Shown piece by piece: positions 1-9,933 of a stretch of DNA of 64,000 nt. The stretch's first letter is position 1; each line of letters starts with the position of its first letter. The DNA comes from Metabacillus idriensis. Lineage in GTDB: Bacteria; Bacillota; Bacilli; Bacillales; Bacillaceae. Location: positions 1,426,001-1,490,000 of the forward strand of contig NZ_WKKF01000001.1 in the NCBI RefSeq assembly GCF_009674765.1. The letters are read 5' to 3'. Both the position numbers and the translations under genes were made by a program. Under the pieces are notes generated by a model. That model saw only the letters and a list, made by a program, of their open reading frames with translations. It was not told the DNA's origin and searched no databases.

Positions 1-728
1 CAGCGCTTGGAGCAGCTCTTGAAGCAGAATTCATTGATATTTTTACGGATGTAGAAGGTGTCATGACAGCTGATCCAAGAATAGTTGAAAAAGCAAAGCC
101 TCTTACAACGGTTACGTATACTGAGATTTGCAACCTTGCTTATCAGGGGGCAAAAGTGATTCACCCGCGGGCTGTTGAAATTGCCATGCAGGCTAAAGTC
201 CCAATCAGAATCCGTTCGACCTATTCAGAAGGTCTTGGCACACTTGTTACCTCCCATCATTCTGAAAATCTGGGCAGCGACATCAATGACAGACTGATCA
301 CAGGCATCGCCAACGTATCAAATGTCACACAGATTCATGTCTCTGCCAAAGAAGGGCAATACGAGGTGCAGACTGAAGTATTTAAAGCAATGGCGCGCGC
401 AGGAATCAGTGTCGATTTCTTCAATATCACGCCAAGATCTGTCATCTATACGGTTGCGGAAGATGTAACAGATGCTGCGATTGAAATTTTAAGAGGCATG
501 GATTATGAACCAGCCGTCAAAAGGCATTGTGCAAAAGTTTCGACAGTTGGAGCGGGTATCGCCGGAGTGCCCGGTGTAACGGCTAAAATTGTAACCGCAC
601 TGTCTGAACAGGGCATACAAATTCTTCAATCGGCAGATAGTCATACAACAATTTGGGTATTGGTAAAAGAAGAGGATATGATTAATGCAGTCAACGCTTT
701 GCATGAAGCATTTGATCTCTCGGACTAA
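1..728 (+). CDS. dapG: Aspartokinase I (diaminopimelate-sensitive), C-terminal part, cut by window edge
   Basis: The reading frame is open from base 3, so the start codon lies upstream of the window; only about the last 240 residues are seen. Aspartokinase phosphorylates L-aspartate, the first step towards diaminopimelate, lysine, threonine and methionine. Visible are the end of the kinase domain (EFIDIFTDVEGVMTADPR, then ICNLAYQGAKVIHPRA) and two C-terminal ACT domains, beginning near LITGIANVSNVTQ and KVSTVGAGIAGVPG. Two ACT domains fit feedback control by an amino acid; DapG in B. subtilis responds to diaminopimelate (family knowledge). dapA follows after 35 bp with no terminator between them, as in the B. 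subtilis dapG-dapA unit. Confidence 0.93.
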   Translation, partial: ALGAALEAEFIDIFTDVEGVMTADPRIVEKAKPLTTVTYTEICNLAYQGAKVIHPRAVEIAMQAKVPIRIRSTYSEGLGTLVTSHHSENLGSDINDRLITGIANVSNVTQIHVSAKEGQYEVQTEVFKAMARAGISVDFFNITPRSVIYTVAEDVTDAAIEILRGMDYEPAVKRHCAKVSTVGAGIAGVPGVTAKIVTALSEQGIQILQSADSHTTIWVLVKEEDMINAVNALHEAFDLSD

Positions 729-763
729 CACTAAGATTCAAGTGAAAAAAGAGGAGTGTCACA

Positions 764-1636
764 ATGATTGACTTTGGTAAGATATCTACAGCCATGGTAA
801 CCCCATTTGATAAAAATGGAAACATTGATTTTGCTAAAACATCACAGCTAGTGAATTTCTTAATTCAAAATGGATCAGATTCATTAGTTGTGGCAGGAAC
901 GACAGGTGAATCTCCTACACTTACATCAGAAGAAAAGATCGCTTTATTTAAGCATGTTGTTTCTGAAGTAAACGGCAGAGTGCCTGTTATTGCCGGCACA
1001 GGCAGCAACAACACTAAAGCATCAATTGATTTGACAAAAAAAGCAGAAGCTGCAGGAGTGGACGCAGTGATGCTTGTAGCACCTTACTACAATAAGCCAA
1101 ATCAAGAGGGTCTTTACCTGCATTTTAAAACGATTGCAGAGGCCACTGAGCTTCCTGTTATGATTTACAATGTACCAGGACGCACAGTAGTAAGCATTTC
1201 TCCGGATACCATCGCCCGCCTCGCAGAGCTTCCAAATGTGGTTGCTGTGAAAGAAGCGAGCGGTGATTTGGATGCAATGTCTGAAATTATTTCAAAAACG
1301 CCGGAAGATTTCGCTTTATATTCTGGAGATGACGGCTTGACACTTCCTGTTCTTTCTATCGGGGGTGCAGGGGTTGTCTCTGTAGCATCACATGTGATCG
1401 GAAACGAAATGCAGGAAATGATTGCTGCTTTTAACACCGGTGAAAATGGAAGAGCAGGCGCGATTCACCGTCAGCTGCTTCCTGTAATGAAACAGCTTTT
1501 CAAAGCACCAAATCCGGCACCTGTTAAAACGGCTCTTCAGCTCAAAGGTCTTGACGTAGGACCTGTAAGATTGCCGCTCATCTCATTAACTGAAACAGAA
1601 AGAAATGAATTAACGAACGTCATCAATTCCATCTAA
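764..1636 (+). CDS. dapA: 4-hydroxy-tetrahydrodipicolinate synthase
   Basis: DapA condenses pyruvate with aspartate semialdehyde, the committed step to diaminopimelate and, in sporulating cells, dipicolinate. The 290-residue protein is a complete TIM-barrel lyase. It has the GTTGES phosphate/pyruvate site near residue 45, catalytic Tyr135 in IYNVPGRT and the Schiff-base Lys163 in VAVKEASGD. A GAGGAG-type ribosome site sits just before the ATG. It is the last gene before a strong terminator, so dapG-dapA forms the end of a transcription unit. Length and motifs match the family with nothing missing. Confidence 0.96.
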   Translation: MIDFGKISTAMVTPFDKNGNIDFAKTSQLVNFLIQNGSDSLVVAGTTGESPTLTSEEKIALFKHVVSEVNGRVPVIAGTGSNNTKASIDLTKKAEAAGVDAVMLVAPYYNKPNQEGLYLHFKTIAEATELPVMIYNVPGRTVVSISPDTIARLAELPNVVAVKEASGDLDAMSEIISKTPEDFALYSGDDGLTLPVLSIGGAGVVSVASHVIGNEMQEMIAAFNTGENGRAGAIHRQLLPVMKQLFKAPNPAPVKTALQLKGLDVGPVRLPLISLTETERNELTNVINSI

Positions 1637-1643
1637 AAACAAG

Positions 1644-1673
1644 AGGACCAGTCACAGGATTGGTCCTTTTTTT
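1644..1673 (+). terminator. Rho-independent terminator of dapGA
   Basis: Perfect 7-bp stem AGGACCA/TGGTCCT (1644-1650 with 1661-1667) followed by a run of seven T. Confidence 0.9.
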
Positions 1674-1738
1674 GATCTCAATATATGAAAATTGATTCGT
1701 TTTCTTTTCATTTACTCAGCTCCCAAGAGATTATTTCC

Positions 1739-1768
1739 TTGTATTCCATTTCTTTCATCAGTTATAAT
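1739..1768 (+). promoter_or_regulatory. Candidate sigma-A promoter of rnjB
   Basis: TTGTAT (1739-1744), 18-bp spacer, TATAAT (1763-1768), lying 40 bp before the rnjB start and after the dapA terminator. Confidence 0.55.
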
Positions 1769-1809
1769 AGGCAGTAGTTGTATTGGACGGGTTCAAGGAG
1801 GATTACCAA

Positions 1810-3474
1810 TTGAATAAACAGACAGAAAACATCAAGATTATTGCCCTAGGCGGAGTTGGAGAAATTGGCAAGAATTTGTATGTCATTGAAATCGATCATA
1901 ACATCTTTATCGTTGATGCTGGATTAATGTATCCAGAAGCCGGGATGTTAGGGATTGATATGGTCATTCCTGACATTACATACTTGCGGGAGAATGCAGA
2001 TCGCGTGAAGGGCATCTTTTTAACACACGGTCACGACGAGAACATTGGCGGCGTTTTCTATGTGCTGAGACATCTGTCGATTCCAGTTTATGGTACGAAA
2101 TTGACTCTTGCGTTAGTGTCCCAAAAGGTAAAAGAACTAAATCCGAAGCAAAAAGCAGATTACCAGGAAGTTGATTCTTCCACTGTTTTAGATTTTGATG
2201 GGGTGAATGTGTCTTTCTTCAGAACGATTCACAGCATTCCTGACTCAGTCGGAGTATGCTTCCACACTTCACTTGGAGCGATTGTGCATACAGGGGATTT
2301 TAAATTTGATACAACACCTGTGCTTAATACAAGCTCTGATTTAGGCAAAATGGCCCTGATAGGAGAAGAAGGCGTCCTTTGTCTTTTATCAGACAGTACA
2401 AATGCGGAGCGTCCTGGGTTTACAGCATCTGAAACAGTTGTAGGCCATGAAATTTCAGATGCGATGTACAATGCAAATGGAAGAACGATTGTGGCGATTT
2501 ATGCTTCAAACATCAATCGCATCGTCCAAGTCATTGAAGCTGCATCTGATAATAAGAGAAAACTTGTCCTGCTTGGAAATTCAATCAAAAATGTTTATGA
2601 AATTGCGAAAAATTTAGGATACATCACTGAAAGTGAAAATTTAATCATACCCGTCCAAGATATCGATAAATATCCTAAAAATGAAGTATCCATTCTGACA
2701 ACAGGTCATCAGGGAGAACCCCTCACGGTTTTAACCCGCATGGCAAAAGGTGCTCATAAACAAATTCGTATTGAAAAAGATGATACAGTCATCATCTCTG
2801 CAACACCTGTACCGGGAAATGAGCTTCATTTTTCTAAAACAGTCGATCAGCTTTACCGTGCTGGAGCGAATGTCATTTTCGGACAAAAGCAAATCCATGT
2901 ATCTGGCCATGGCAGTCAGGAAGAATTAAAATTAATGATGAATATGATGAAGCCGAAATACTTTATTCCGATTAACGGTGAGTATAAAATGCAAAAAGCA
3001 CATGCTAAACTTGCTAAATCCGCCGGCATGGAAGAAGAAAATATTTTCGTTGTTGAAAAAGGCGATGTCATTGAGTTCTCTCAGCATAAAGTAAAATCCA
3101 TCTCCAAAGTTCCTTCAGGAAATGTATTGATAGACGGTTTAGGCGTAGGTGATATCGGAAACATCGTATTGAGAGACCGCAGACTTCTTTCCCAGGATGG
3201 CATTCTCATTGTCGTTGTCACCCTCGACCGCTCTAAAAAAGTAATGATATCAGGTCCTGAGATTATTTCGAGAGGATTTGTCTATGTTAGGGAATCGGAA
3301 GAACTTATTTTAAAAGCTTCTGACATGGTTACAGAAATTGTAGAAAAGAGCATGCAGGGCCACGGTATTGAATGGTCTGCATTGAAATTAAACATCCGCG
3401 AGGCGCTGAATCGTTTCTTATTTGAACAAACGAAGCGCAGACCGATGATTTTACCGATCATCATGGAGATTTAA
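1810..3474 (+). CDS. rnjB: Ribonuclease J2
   Basis: RNase J2 is the partner of RNase J1 in the 5'-exonuclease/endonuclease complex that matures and degrades mRNA and rRNA. The protein has a metallo-beta-lactamase/beta-CASP core and a C-terminal dimer domain. Where J1 carries the metal motif HGHEDHIGG, this protein reads HGHDENIGG (about residue 75). This is the degenerate motif typical of J2, which has little activity alone. The TTG at 1810 is chosen because AAGGAGGA (1795-1802) is correctly spaced to it and the product is then 554 residues, the family length; an upstream in-frame start at 1783 overlaps no ribosome site. It is flanked by its own promoter and a terminator. Confidence 0.93.
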   Translation: MNKQTENIKIIALGGVGEIGKNLYVIEIDHNIFIVDAGLMYPEAGMLGIDMVIPDITYLRENADRVKGIFLTHGHDENIGGVFYVLRHLSIPVYGTKLTLALVSQKVKELNPKQKADYQEVDSSTVLDFDGVNVSFFRTIHSIPDSVGVCFHTSLGAIVHTGDFKFDTTPVLNTSSDLGKMALIGEEGVLCLLSDSTNAERPGFTASETVVGHEISDAMYNANGRTIVAIYASNINRIVQVIEAASDNKRKLVLLGNSIKNVYEIAKNLGYITESENLIIPVQDIDKYPKNEVSILTTGHQGEPLTVLTRMAKGAHKQIRIEKDDTVIISATPVPGNELHFSKTVDQLYRAGANVIFGQKQIHVSGHGSQEELKLMMNMMKPKYFIPINGEYKMQKAHAKLAKSAGMEEENIFVVEKGDVIEFSQHKVKSISKVPSGNVLIDGLGVGDIGNIVLRDRRLLSQDGILIVVVTLDRSKKVMISGPEIISRGFVYVRESEELILKASDMVTEIVEKSMQGHGIEWSALKLNIREALNRFLFEQTKRRPMILPIIMEI

Positions 3475-3475
3475 T

Positions 3476-3507
3476 CAAAAAGAGCCTTTTTTAAGGCTCT
3501 TTTTTTT
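3476..3507 (+). terminator. Terminator of rnjB
   Basis: AAAAAGAGCC ... GGCTCTTTTT inverted repeat ending in eight T directly after the rnjB stop. Confidence 0.9.
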
Positions 3508-3602
3508 GTCTGAATTGCCTTGCCTAAATTTACCCCCTTTCGAATGTTTTCAGGAAGATCTGCGAATAATAAACACATTCATGAAAGGAAGGGTGAAGCC
3601 AC

Positions 3603-4355
3603 ATGAGCAAAGATTCCCGCTACATACAGGAAAATTCAGAACCGAATGGGGATAAACAAGAGGGGAAGGAACCTTCTTTAGTTGAAAAAATTCAGCAGCT
3701 TGGATCGACAAATGTTCCGCAATTATCCCAGGATGCAAGAATTCATTGCCTGACAATCATCGGGCAAATTGAAGGGCATATCCAGCTTCCACCTCAAAAT
3801 AAAACGACTAAATATGAGCATGTCATCCCGCAAATCGTGGCCATTGAGCAAAATCCTAAAATAGAAGGACTCCTGATTGTGCTGAATACAGTTGGGGGAG
3901 ATGTGGAAGCAGGTCTTGCCATAGCAGAAATGCTTGCATCCTTATCCAAGCCTACTGTTTCCATTGTTTTAGGCGGGGGCCATTCCATTGGCGTGCCGAT
4001 TGCCGTTTCATGCGACTATTCTTTTATTGCAGAAACAGCGACTATGACGATTCATCCAGTCAGATTAACAGGGCTTGTCATCGGAGTGCCGCAGACGTTT
4101 GAGTATTTGGACAAAATGCAGGACCGCGTTGTTAATTTTGTTACCAAACATTCGAATATTACGGAAGAAAAGTTTAAAGAGCTTATGTTTTCAAAAGGCA
4201 ACTTAACAAGGGATATTGGTACGAATGTTGTCGGAAATGATGCTGTCGATTATGGACTTATTGACGGAGTCGGCGGTGTAGGCCAGGCGATCATGAAACT
4301 AAATGAAATGATCGGCAAAAAAGACGAATCCGGCGAGGAGCAAATGCTGCAATGA
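3603..4355 (+). CDS. tepA: ClpP-class serine protease TepA
   Basis: This is a 250-residue ClpP/crotonase-fold protease of the TepA (YmfB) type, known in Bacillus as a ClpP-like germination protease or translocation-enhancing protein. The N-terminal 45 residues are charged and low in complexity. The core shows [11 protein letters not shown], then the nucleophile region [11 protein letters not shown] (Ser in GHSIG) and the His region [10 protein letters not shown]. It starts at the ATG behind GAAAGGAAGGGTG. Its stop overlaps the ylzJ start by ATGA, showing translational coupling. It acts as a cytosolic protease; the physiological substrate cannot be told from sequence. Confidence 0.9.
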   Translation: MSKDSRYIQENSEPNGDKQEGKEPSLVEKIQQLGSTNVPQLSQDARIHCLTIIGQIEGHIQLPPQNKTTKYEHVIPQIVAIEQNPKIEGLLIVLNTVGGDVEAGLAIAEMLASLSKPTVSIVLGGGHSIGVPIAVSCDYSFIAETATMTIHPVRLTGLVIGVPQTFEYLDKMQDRVVNFVTKHSNITEEKFKELMFSKGNLTRDIGTNVVGNDAVDYGLIDGVGGVGQAIMKLNEMIGKKDESGEEQMLQ

Positions 4356-4576
4356 TTTTATACACATCCATGCCTGAGGAACTCATATTCCCAGTACAAA
4401 CAGCTGATTTTGAAAGTGTTTCAACCATTGAAATGAATGGAATGCAAATGGTAGTAAGACAGACAGAACAGAACCAATATGAAATTGTCCGGCTTTTAAG
4501 CACAGATCCGCAGGATTTTCTAAACGAGCAATATTCTCCCGGACAAAAAATATCTATGACATTCTCGTTTTCCTGA
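4352..4576 (+). CDS. ylzJ: YlzJ-like small protein
   Basis: A 74-residue protein of the YlzJ-like family, whose function is not known. Its start overlaps the tepA stop (ATGA), and this tepA-ylzJ pairing is the usual order in Bacillus, so the two are co-translated. No signal peptide or membrane segment is seen; the sequence is acidic with an N-terminal [11 protein letters not shown] terminator follows 35 bp downstream. Confidence 0.85.
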   Translation: MILYTSMPEELIFPVQTADFESVSTIEMNGMQMVVRQTEQNQYEIVRLLSTDPQDFLNEQYSPGQKISMTFSFS

Positions 4577-4610
4577 TAATATGCTATACTAACTTTACAC
4601 AAACATGACC

Positions 4611-4637
4611 GCAGCCTGCATTTGGCTGCTTTCTTTG
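4611..4637 (+). terminator. Terminator of tepA-ylzJ
   Basis: GCAGCC (4611-4616) pairs with GGCTGC (4624-4629), followed by TTTCTTTG. Confidence 0.75.
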
Positions 4638-4709
4638 TTTATAAAAGGCTTTTTTCGTGAAACTTGCTGTTTTCGGTCTTAAATTGATAAATGGTCAGTT
4701 TTTTATAAT

Positions 4710-4826
4710 GGCTCTTTTTATATCGTTTGTTGCTTTTAGAAAGAATGTTTAACCCATGAGTGGACTGCAGCGGAGATCCACTTGTGAAATGTATAATCTC
4801 AAACAACAATCAATGTGAAAAGAGCC
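4710..4826 (+). repeat. Dispersed repeat, copy A (short form)
   Basis: About 117 bp bounded by GGCTCTTTTT at the left and GAAAAGAGCC at the right, with TTTGTTGC and CAACAATC just inside the two ends and GTGGACTGCAGCGGA in the middle. It belongs to a seven-copy family in this window. A degenerate second left-end-like segment lies just upstream, near 4647-4676. The rest of the 377-bp gap between ylzJ and spoIIIE holds only the ylzJ terminator and unassigned AT-rich sequence. Confidence 0.8.
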
Positions 4827-4953
4827 TTTTATAAAGATATACGTTTATCTTTTTCTGATAGAAAGAGCTCGATATTTACTAAAATGCTGGGACTGATTCA
4901 CAGCTGTTATGCGAAATCAGCCATTAGCAAATTTTATACATAGGTGATAACTA

Positions 4954-7311
4954 ATGGCAAAACAAAAACGGAGACAAAAGAAAAAAACAGGGGATGACTG
5001 GCGGCAAACGCTGAAATTTGAACTCATCGGGCTAGTCCTGCTCGCTATTTCGCTGATCGCGATTTCAAATTTAGGTTTTGTCGGAAAAACGTTCGTTTAC
5101 TTATTCAGATTTTTTATTGGGGAATGGTATATGGCAGCCTTAATCGGCATGCTTGTTTTATCAGGTTATGTGATGTGGAACCGAAGATGGCCGTCCTTAT
5201 TTTCAAGGCAGATTGTCGGCCTGTATTGCATCCTTTCTGCTATCCTGCTTCTCAGTCATGTCACGCTGTTTCAGATGCTTACCAAAAAAGGCGCCCTCTC
5301 TTCGCCTAGCGTCATAACCAATACATGGGAACTTTTTTTCATGGAGGTTAATGGACAGATAAGAACGCCTGATCTTGGGGGAGGAATGATTGGAGCCATT
5401 CTTTTTGCAGCATCTTATTATTTATTTGCAGCAGCGGGGTCCCGCATCATTTCTTTTATTTTAATATTAATTGGAATTGTGCTTATTACTGGAAGATCTC
5501 TCGGTTCAACACTCGGGAAAATCATTGCGCCATTTCTTCGTTTTATGAAAACACAGGCAATTGCCTTTTACGAAGATATGAAAAATCTGCCGCAATCGAT
5601 AAAAAATGCGAAAAAAGCAGAAGCTGCAAAGACGAAAAAGGCTAAAAAAGAGCGAAGGCATGAAGAGGATCCTGCAGAGGAAGAAGAAGCAGAAATCATT
5701 CATGTTGAGCCGATTATCTCAAGTTTTGCAGACAGGAATGAACTCGAAATTAAAGCATTTGATCAGGAGCAGGAACAGGTTAAGCCCGAGCCTCCTGTCA
5801 GAACGCCGAAAAAGAAAGCTGAAACCGAAACGGCCGATGAACCTGCAGTGCCGCCGATTACATTTACTGAAGTAGAAAATAAATCGTATTTGCTGCCTTC
5901 CCTTGATCTTTTGTCACAGCCGAAGGTCAACAGCCAGCAAACGGATAAAAAGAACATTTATGAAAATGCGCGAAAGCTTGAAAAAACGTTTCAAAGCTTT
6001 GGCGTAAAAGCAAAAGTGACGCAGGTGCACTTGGGCCCAGCGGTTACGAAATATGAAGTTTATCCGGATGTAGGCGTAAAGGTAAGTAAAATTGTAAATC
6101 TGAGCGATGATTTAGCCCTTGCACTTGCTGCTAAAGATATTCGGATAGAAGCGCCGATTCCAGGGAAATCAGCTATTGGAATTGAAGTTCCTAATTCTGA
6201 AATTGCCATGGTCTCCTTGCGCGAGGTGCTCGAATCAAAAGCAAATGACCGTCCGGAGGCTAAGCTTCTTATGGGGCTTGGCAGAGATATCTCAGGTGAT
6301 GCTGTTCTTGCAGAAATGAATAAAATGCCTCATCTTCTTGTTGCTGGTTCTACAGGAAGCGGGAAAAGTGTGTGCATCAACGGCATTATTACAAGCATAC
6401 TGATGAGAGCAAAGCCTCATGAAGTGAAAATGATGATGATTGATCCCAAGATGGTAGAGCTGAATGTGTATAACGGAATTCCGCATCTGCTTGCTCCAGT
6501 TGTGACAGATCCCAAAAAAGCTTCTCAAGCTTTAAAAAAGGTAGTCAATGAGATGGAGAGAAGATACGAGCTTTTCTCTCATACAGGGACAAGAAATATT
6601 GAAGGCTACAATGAATATATCAGAAGATCCAACTTGGAAGAAGGAACAAAAAATCCTGAGTTCCCTTATATCGTAGTGATCGTGGACGAGCTGGCAGATC
6701 TAATGATGGTAGCTTCATCTGATGTAGAGGATTCCATCACGCGCCTGTCACAGATGGCGCGGGCTGCGGGCATTCATTTAATTATTGCCACACAGCGCCC
6801 TTCTGTTGATGTTATTACGGGAGTAATTAAAGCCAATATTCCATCAAGAATTGCGTTCAGCGTTTCGTCACAGACAGATTCAAGAACGATTCTTGACATG
6901 GGCGGCGCAGAGAAGCTTCTTGGCCGCGGAGATATGCTGTTTCTCCCTGTAGGGGCATCAAAACCAGTCAGGGTGCAGGGAGCATTTTTATCAGATGAAG
7001 AAGTCGAGCAGGTTGTATCTTATGTGATTTCTCAGCAAAGAGCACAATATCAGGAGGAAATGATACCGAGCGAAACTCCGGATGTAAAGGAAGAGGTCAG
7101 TGATGATCTTTACGATGACGCTGTTCAGCTGGTTCTGGAAATGCAGACAGCTTCTGTATCAATGCTGCAAAGACGATTCAGAGTAGGCTATACGAGAGCC
7201 GCAAGACTGATTGACGCAATGGAAGACCGCGGGGTTGTCGGCCCGTATGAAGGAAGCAAGCCAAGAGAAGTGCTGCTGTCAAAAGATCATTATGATGAAG
7301 TAAGTTCGTAA
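4954..7311 (+). CDS. spoIIIE: DNA translocase SpoIIIE
   Basis: SpoIIIE pumps the chromosome into the forespore through the sporulation septum. The 785-residue protein has four or so N-terminal membrane segments (residues about 20-190), then a Lys/Glu-rich linker. A FtsK/SpoIIIE motor follows, with Walker [10 protein letters not shown] near residue 464 and Walker [10 protein letters not shown] near 575. A C-terminal winged-helix gamma domain (from about 720, [21 protein letters not shown]) reads SRS/KOPS-like DNA sites. Length fits SpoIIIE, and the position after tepA-ylzJ is the SpoIIIE locus, so SftA is unlikely. The start follows AGGTGATAACT. Confidence 0.95.
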   Translation: MAKQKRRQKKKTGDDWRQTLKFELIGLVLLAISLIAISNLGFVGKTFVYLFRFFIGEWYMAALIGMLVLSGYVMWNRRWPSLFSRQIVGLYCILSAILLLSHVTLFQMLTKKGALSSPSVITNTWELFFMEVNGQIRTPDLGGGMIGAILFAASYYLFAAAGSRIISFILILIGIVLITGRSLGSTLGKIIAPFLRFMKTQAIAFYEDMKNLPQSIKNAKKAEAAKTKKAKKERRHEEDPAEEEEAEIIHVEPIISSFADRNELEIKAFDQEQEQVKPEPPVRTPKKKAETETADEPAVPPITFTEVENKSYLLPSLDLLSQPKVNSQQTDKKNIYENARKLEKTFQSFGVKAKVTQVHLGPAVTKYEVYPDVGVKVSKIVNLSDDLALALAAKDIRIEAPIPGKSAIGIEVPNSEIAMVSLREVLESKANDRPEAKLLMGLGRDISGDAVLAEMNKMPHLLVAGSTGSGKSVCINGIITSILMRAKPHEVKMMMIDPKMVELNVYNGIPHLLAPVVTDPKKASQALKKVVNEMERRYELFSHTGTRNIEGYNEYIRRSNLEEGTKNPEFPYIVVIVDELADLMMVASSDVEDSITRLSQMARAAGIHLIIATQRPSVDVITGVIKANIPSRIAFSVSSQTDSRTILDMGGAEKLLGRGDMLFLPVGASKPVRVQGAFLSDEEVEQVVSYVISQQRAQYQEEMIPSETPDVKEEVSDDLYDDAVQLVLEMQTASVSMLQRRFRVGYTRAARLIDAMEDRGVVGPYEGSKPREVLLSKDHYDEVSS

Positions 7312-7341
7312 AGAAAGGCGCATTTGGCCTTTCTTTTTTTT
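7311..7341 (+). terminator. Terminator of spoIIIE
   Basis: AAGAAAGGC (7311-7319) pairs with GCCTTTCTT (7327-7335) and ends in a T tract; the stem begins on the last base of the stop codon. Confidence 0.9.
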
Positions 7342-7342
7342 A

Positions 7343-7564
7343 AGCTCTTTTCGTAAACTGTGCTGCTAATAGTCTAGATGTTTAAAACCTTAAGTGGATT
7401 GCAGCGGAAGGAACTTGACTCCTGCGGGAAATAGAGCAAAATGGGAGACCCCACAGGCCAAGCCGAGGAGGCTCCCATGCTCCCCGCGGAAAGCAAGTTC
7501 CTGGAGCGGAAAGGAACGGACAGCATTTATAATAAAAAACAACAATCTATGTGCGAAAACAGCC
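7343..7564 (+). repeat. Dispersed repeat, copy B (long form)
   Basis: About 222 bp. It has the family ends (AGCTCTTTTCG at the left, GCGAAAACAGCC at the right) plus a GC-rich central module. That module is a large imperfect palindrome: AGGAACTTG 7409-7417 pairs with CAAGTTCCT 7494-7502, and ATGGGAG 7441-7447 pairs with CTCCCAT 7472-7478. It abuts the spoIIIE terminator. The rest of the gap to ymfC (7565-7803) is AT-rich with no gene that I can support. Confidence 0.85.
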
Positions 7565-7803
7565 AATAAATAAAAAATAATAACTGAAAATAGTAAATAA
7601 TGAATAGAATAATAGAGTCTTCTTTGTGATGAAATCTCTAGAAAAAAAGAAGAACTAGTGAGAAAGGGCTATCAATTTTCGACAAATTTAATAAATTTCT
7701 ATTTATTTATTTCAGAATACATGGTATATTATTTTCGATTAGAGAAAGGGTATAACATCAGATGTCTGATCTCTGGATTGAAACGATTAGACGGAGGCTT
7801 AAT

Positions 7804-8529
7804 ATGACCATAAAAACAGATAACCGTCATTTATACTTGCAAGTAATTGATAAAATTAAAGAAGATATTGAAAATGGAACATACGTAGAAAAAGAAAAAC
7901 TTCCATCTGAATTTGAGCTTTCAAAAAAACTCGGAGTCAGCCGCGCAACATTGAGGGAAGCGCTTCGCATTCTCGAAGAAGAGAACGTTATCATTCGCCG
8001 TCATGGCGTCGGAACGTTCATCAACTCCAAACCGCTGTTCACTTCTGGAATTGAGCAATTAAATAGTGTCACAGAAATGATCGAACAGGCCAATATGGTT
8101 CCTGGCACTATCTTTTTATCCTCACAAGTTAACAGTCCTACCGAGGAAGATGTTAAACGCTTTAAATGCCGTTCAAACGACGATATCTTTTTGCTTGAAC
8201 GCGTCAGAACGGCGAATGGAAAGCCGGTCGTTTATTGCCTTGACAAAATACCAAGACATATCCTTCCGCAGTCATTCATTCATGAGCAGGAATCTCTGTT
8301 TGAATTGCTCCATGACGAGGCTGGACGCTATATTTCGTATGCAGTAACTCACATAGAACCAATCGGATATCACGATAAGATTTCCCCGATCCTTGAATGT
8401 GATCCTGAAACCGCTTTGCTATGTTTAAAACAAATGCATTTTGATGAAAATGATCAACCCGTTTTATTCTCACTGAATTATTTCCGCGCTGATCAATTTA
8501 GCTTCCATGTAGTAAGAAAGCGCTTGTAA
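7804..8529 (+). CDS. ymfC: GntR/HutC-family transcriptional regulator YmfC
   Basis: A 241-residue regulator with an N-terminal winged HTH (about residues 8-75; [32 protein letters not shown]) and a C-terminal UTRA effector-binding domain of the HutC subfamily. The ATG at 7804 has GGAGG at 7793-7797, so the longer in-frame start at 7762 is not used. It stands 97 bp before the BMP lipoprotein and ABC transporter genes in the same direction. Control of that transporter by a nucleoside or sugar-like ligand is a reasonable inference, but the effector is unknown. Confidence 0.85.
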   Translation: MTIKTDNRHLYLQVIDKIKEDIENGTYVEKEKLPSEFELSKKLGVSRATLREALRILEEENVIIRRHGVGTFINSKPLFTSGIEQLNSVTEMIEQANMVPGTIFLSSQVNSPTEEDVKRFKCRSNDDIFLLERVRTANGKPVVYCLDKIPRHILPQSFIHEQESLFELLHDEAGRYISYAVTHIEPIGYHDKISPILECDPETALLCLKQMHFDENDQPVLFSLNYFRADQFSFHVVRKRL

Positions 8530-8626
8530 TAAACGTTTGCTATTTTAAGGAGGTGGTTCCAAGGACGAAGGTGTTTTGGACAAAGGCTCTTGTAAACAAA
8601 CATTTCAAATGAATAATAGGGGGAAA

Positions 8627-9679
8627 ATGAAAGTGAAAAAACGATTAGGTTTAACATTGTCACTTGTACTTGCTGCAGGAACATTGCTGAGCGCTTGCGG
8701 ATCATCTGAAGATAAAGACAATGCAGGCGGAGACAAAAAAGAAGGCTACTCTGTTGCAATGGTAACTGATACAGGCGGAGTTGACGACAAATCATTCAAC
8801 CAGTCTGCATGGGAAGGCATTCAGTCTTACGGTGAGGACAACGGCCTTGAAAAAGGGACAGGCGGATTTGATTACCTTCAATCTCAAAGCGACGCAGACT
8901 ATGAAACAAACTTAAATAAACTAGTTCGTCAAAAGTTCGATTTAGTTTATGGAATCGGCTACTTGATGACAGATGCTGTGACAAAAATTGCTGATCAGCA
9001 GAAAGATGCAAACTTTGCAATCGTTGACAGTGTAGTAGACAAGCCTAACGTTGCAAGCATCACATTTAAAGAACATGAAGGCTCATTCCTTGTGGGTGTT
9101 GCTGCAGGACTTTCAACAAAATCAAACAAAGTAGGATTTGTTGGCGGTATGGAAGGTTCATTAATCAAAAAGTTCGAAGTTGGATTTGTAGAAGGAGTTA
9201 AAGCAGCTAATCCTGACGCAGAAGTAATCGTTCAGTATGCAGGTACGTTCAGTGATGCAGCTAAAGGGCAGCAAGTTGCTGAAATCATGTACGGTCAAGG
9301 CGCAGACGTAATTTATCACGCAGCAGGCGGAGCTGGAAACGGCGTATTCACTGCAGCAGTTGACTTGAAAACGAAAAATCCGGACAAAGACGCATGGGTT
9401 ATCGGAGTTGACCGCGATCAGCATGAGCTTGGCGAAGGCGACGGCTTCAACGTAACACTTACTTCTATGGTTAAAGGCGTTGACGTTGCTGTTAAAGACT
9501 TAGCTGAAAAAGCTAAAGACGGCGACTTCCCTGGCGGAGAGATCATTGAATACGGTCTTAAAGAAAACGGTGTAGGAATTGCCCCTACACAGGATAACCT
9601 TTCTGAAGAAGTTATCGCTAAAGTTGATGAATACAAGCAAAAAATCATTGACGGTGAAATTAAGGTACCATTTGAATAA
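8627..9679 (+). CDS. BMP-family substrate-binding lipoprotein (nucleoside ABC transporter, NupN-like)
   Basis: A secreted, membrane-anchored binding protein of the basic membrane protein (BMP/PnrA/Med) family, which binds purine nucleosides. A lipoprotein signal peptide ([22 protein letters not shown]) ends at a lipobox Cys, followed by a Ser/Asp/Gly-rich linker. The BMP fold has [19 protein letters not shown] and [11 protein letters not shown]. The ATG at 8627 (behind AGGGGG) or the GTG at 8633 are both possible; the longer track start at 8576 is not needed. It precedes the matching ATPase and two permeases, the same set as B. subtilis NupNOPQ for guanosine. A terminator after it suggests more binding protein than membrane subunits. 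Confidence 0.88.
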   Translation: MKVKKRLGLTLSLVLAAGTLLSACGSSEDKDNAGGDKKEGYSVAMVTDTGGVDDKSFNQSAWEGIQSYGEDNGLEKGTGGFDYLQSQSDADYETNLNKLVRQKFDLVYGIGYLMTDAVTKIADQQKDANFAIVDSVVDKPNVASITFKEHEGSFLVGVAAGLSTKSNKVGFVGGMEGSLIKKFEVGFVEGVKAANPDAEVIVQYAGTFSDAAKGQQVAEIMYGQGADVIYHAAGGAGNGVFTAAVDLKTKNPDKDAWVIGVDRDQHELGEGDGFNVTLTSMVKGVDVAVKDLAEKAKDGDFPGGEIIEYGLKENGVGIAPTQDNLSEEVIAKVDEYKQKIIDGEIKVPFE

Positions 9680-9700
9680 GCACTAAACTATATTACTGAT

Positions 9701-9733
9701 AAAAAGGCTAGTTTGATCCTAGCCTTTTTATTA
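9701..9733 (+). terminator. Terminator between binding protein and ABC subunits
   Basis: AAAAAGGCTAG (9701-9711) pairs with CTAGCCTTTTT (9719-9729). It lies inside the transporter cluster, so it probably lowers expression of the downstream subunits relative to the lipoprotein. Confidence 0.85.
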
Positions 9734-9933
9734 GCCTGAAAAGTCGCCTGACTAAAAGTCTATAAACGAAAACTAGTTCGATATGCACATCATTGAGTAA
9801 TGGAATTATAGATTTTTAGTTGGTGATTTTAAAAGTAAAAAGGGAGTCAATGAAACTAGATATATAAGGGTAAACTAAATTTCCTAACATCTATCATCTT
9901 AATCATCAATGAGCTTCAGGAAAAGGAGTGATC

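Noticed and set aside
5606-5875. 89-codon basic frame inside spoIIIE
   Set aside because: Shadow of the charged linker of SpoIIIE.
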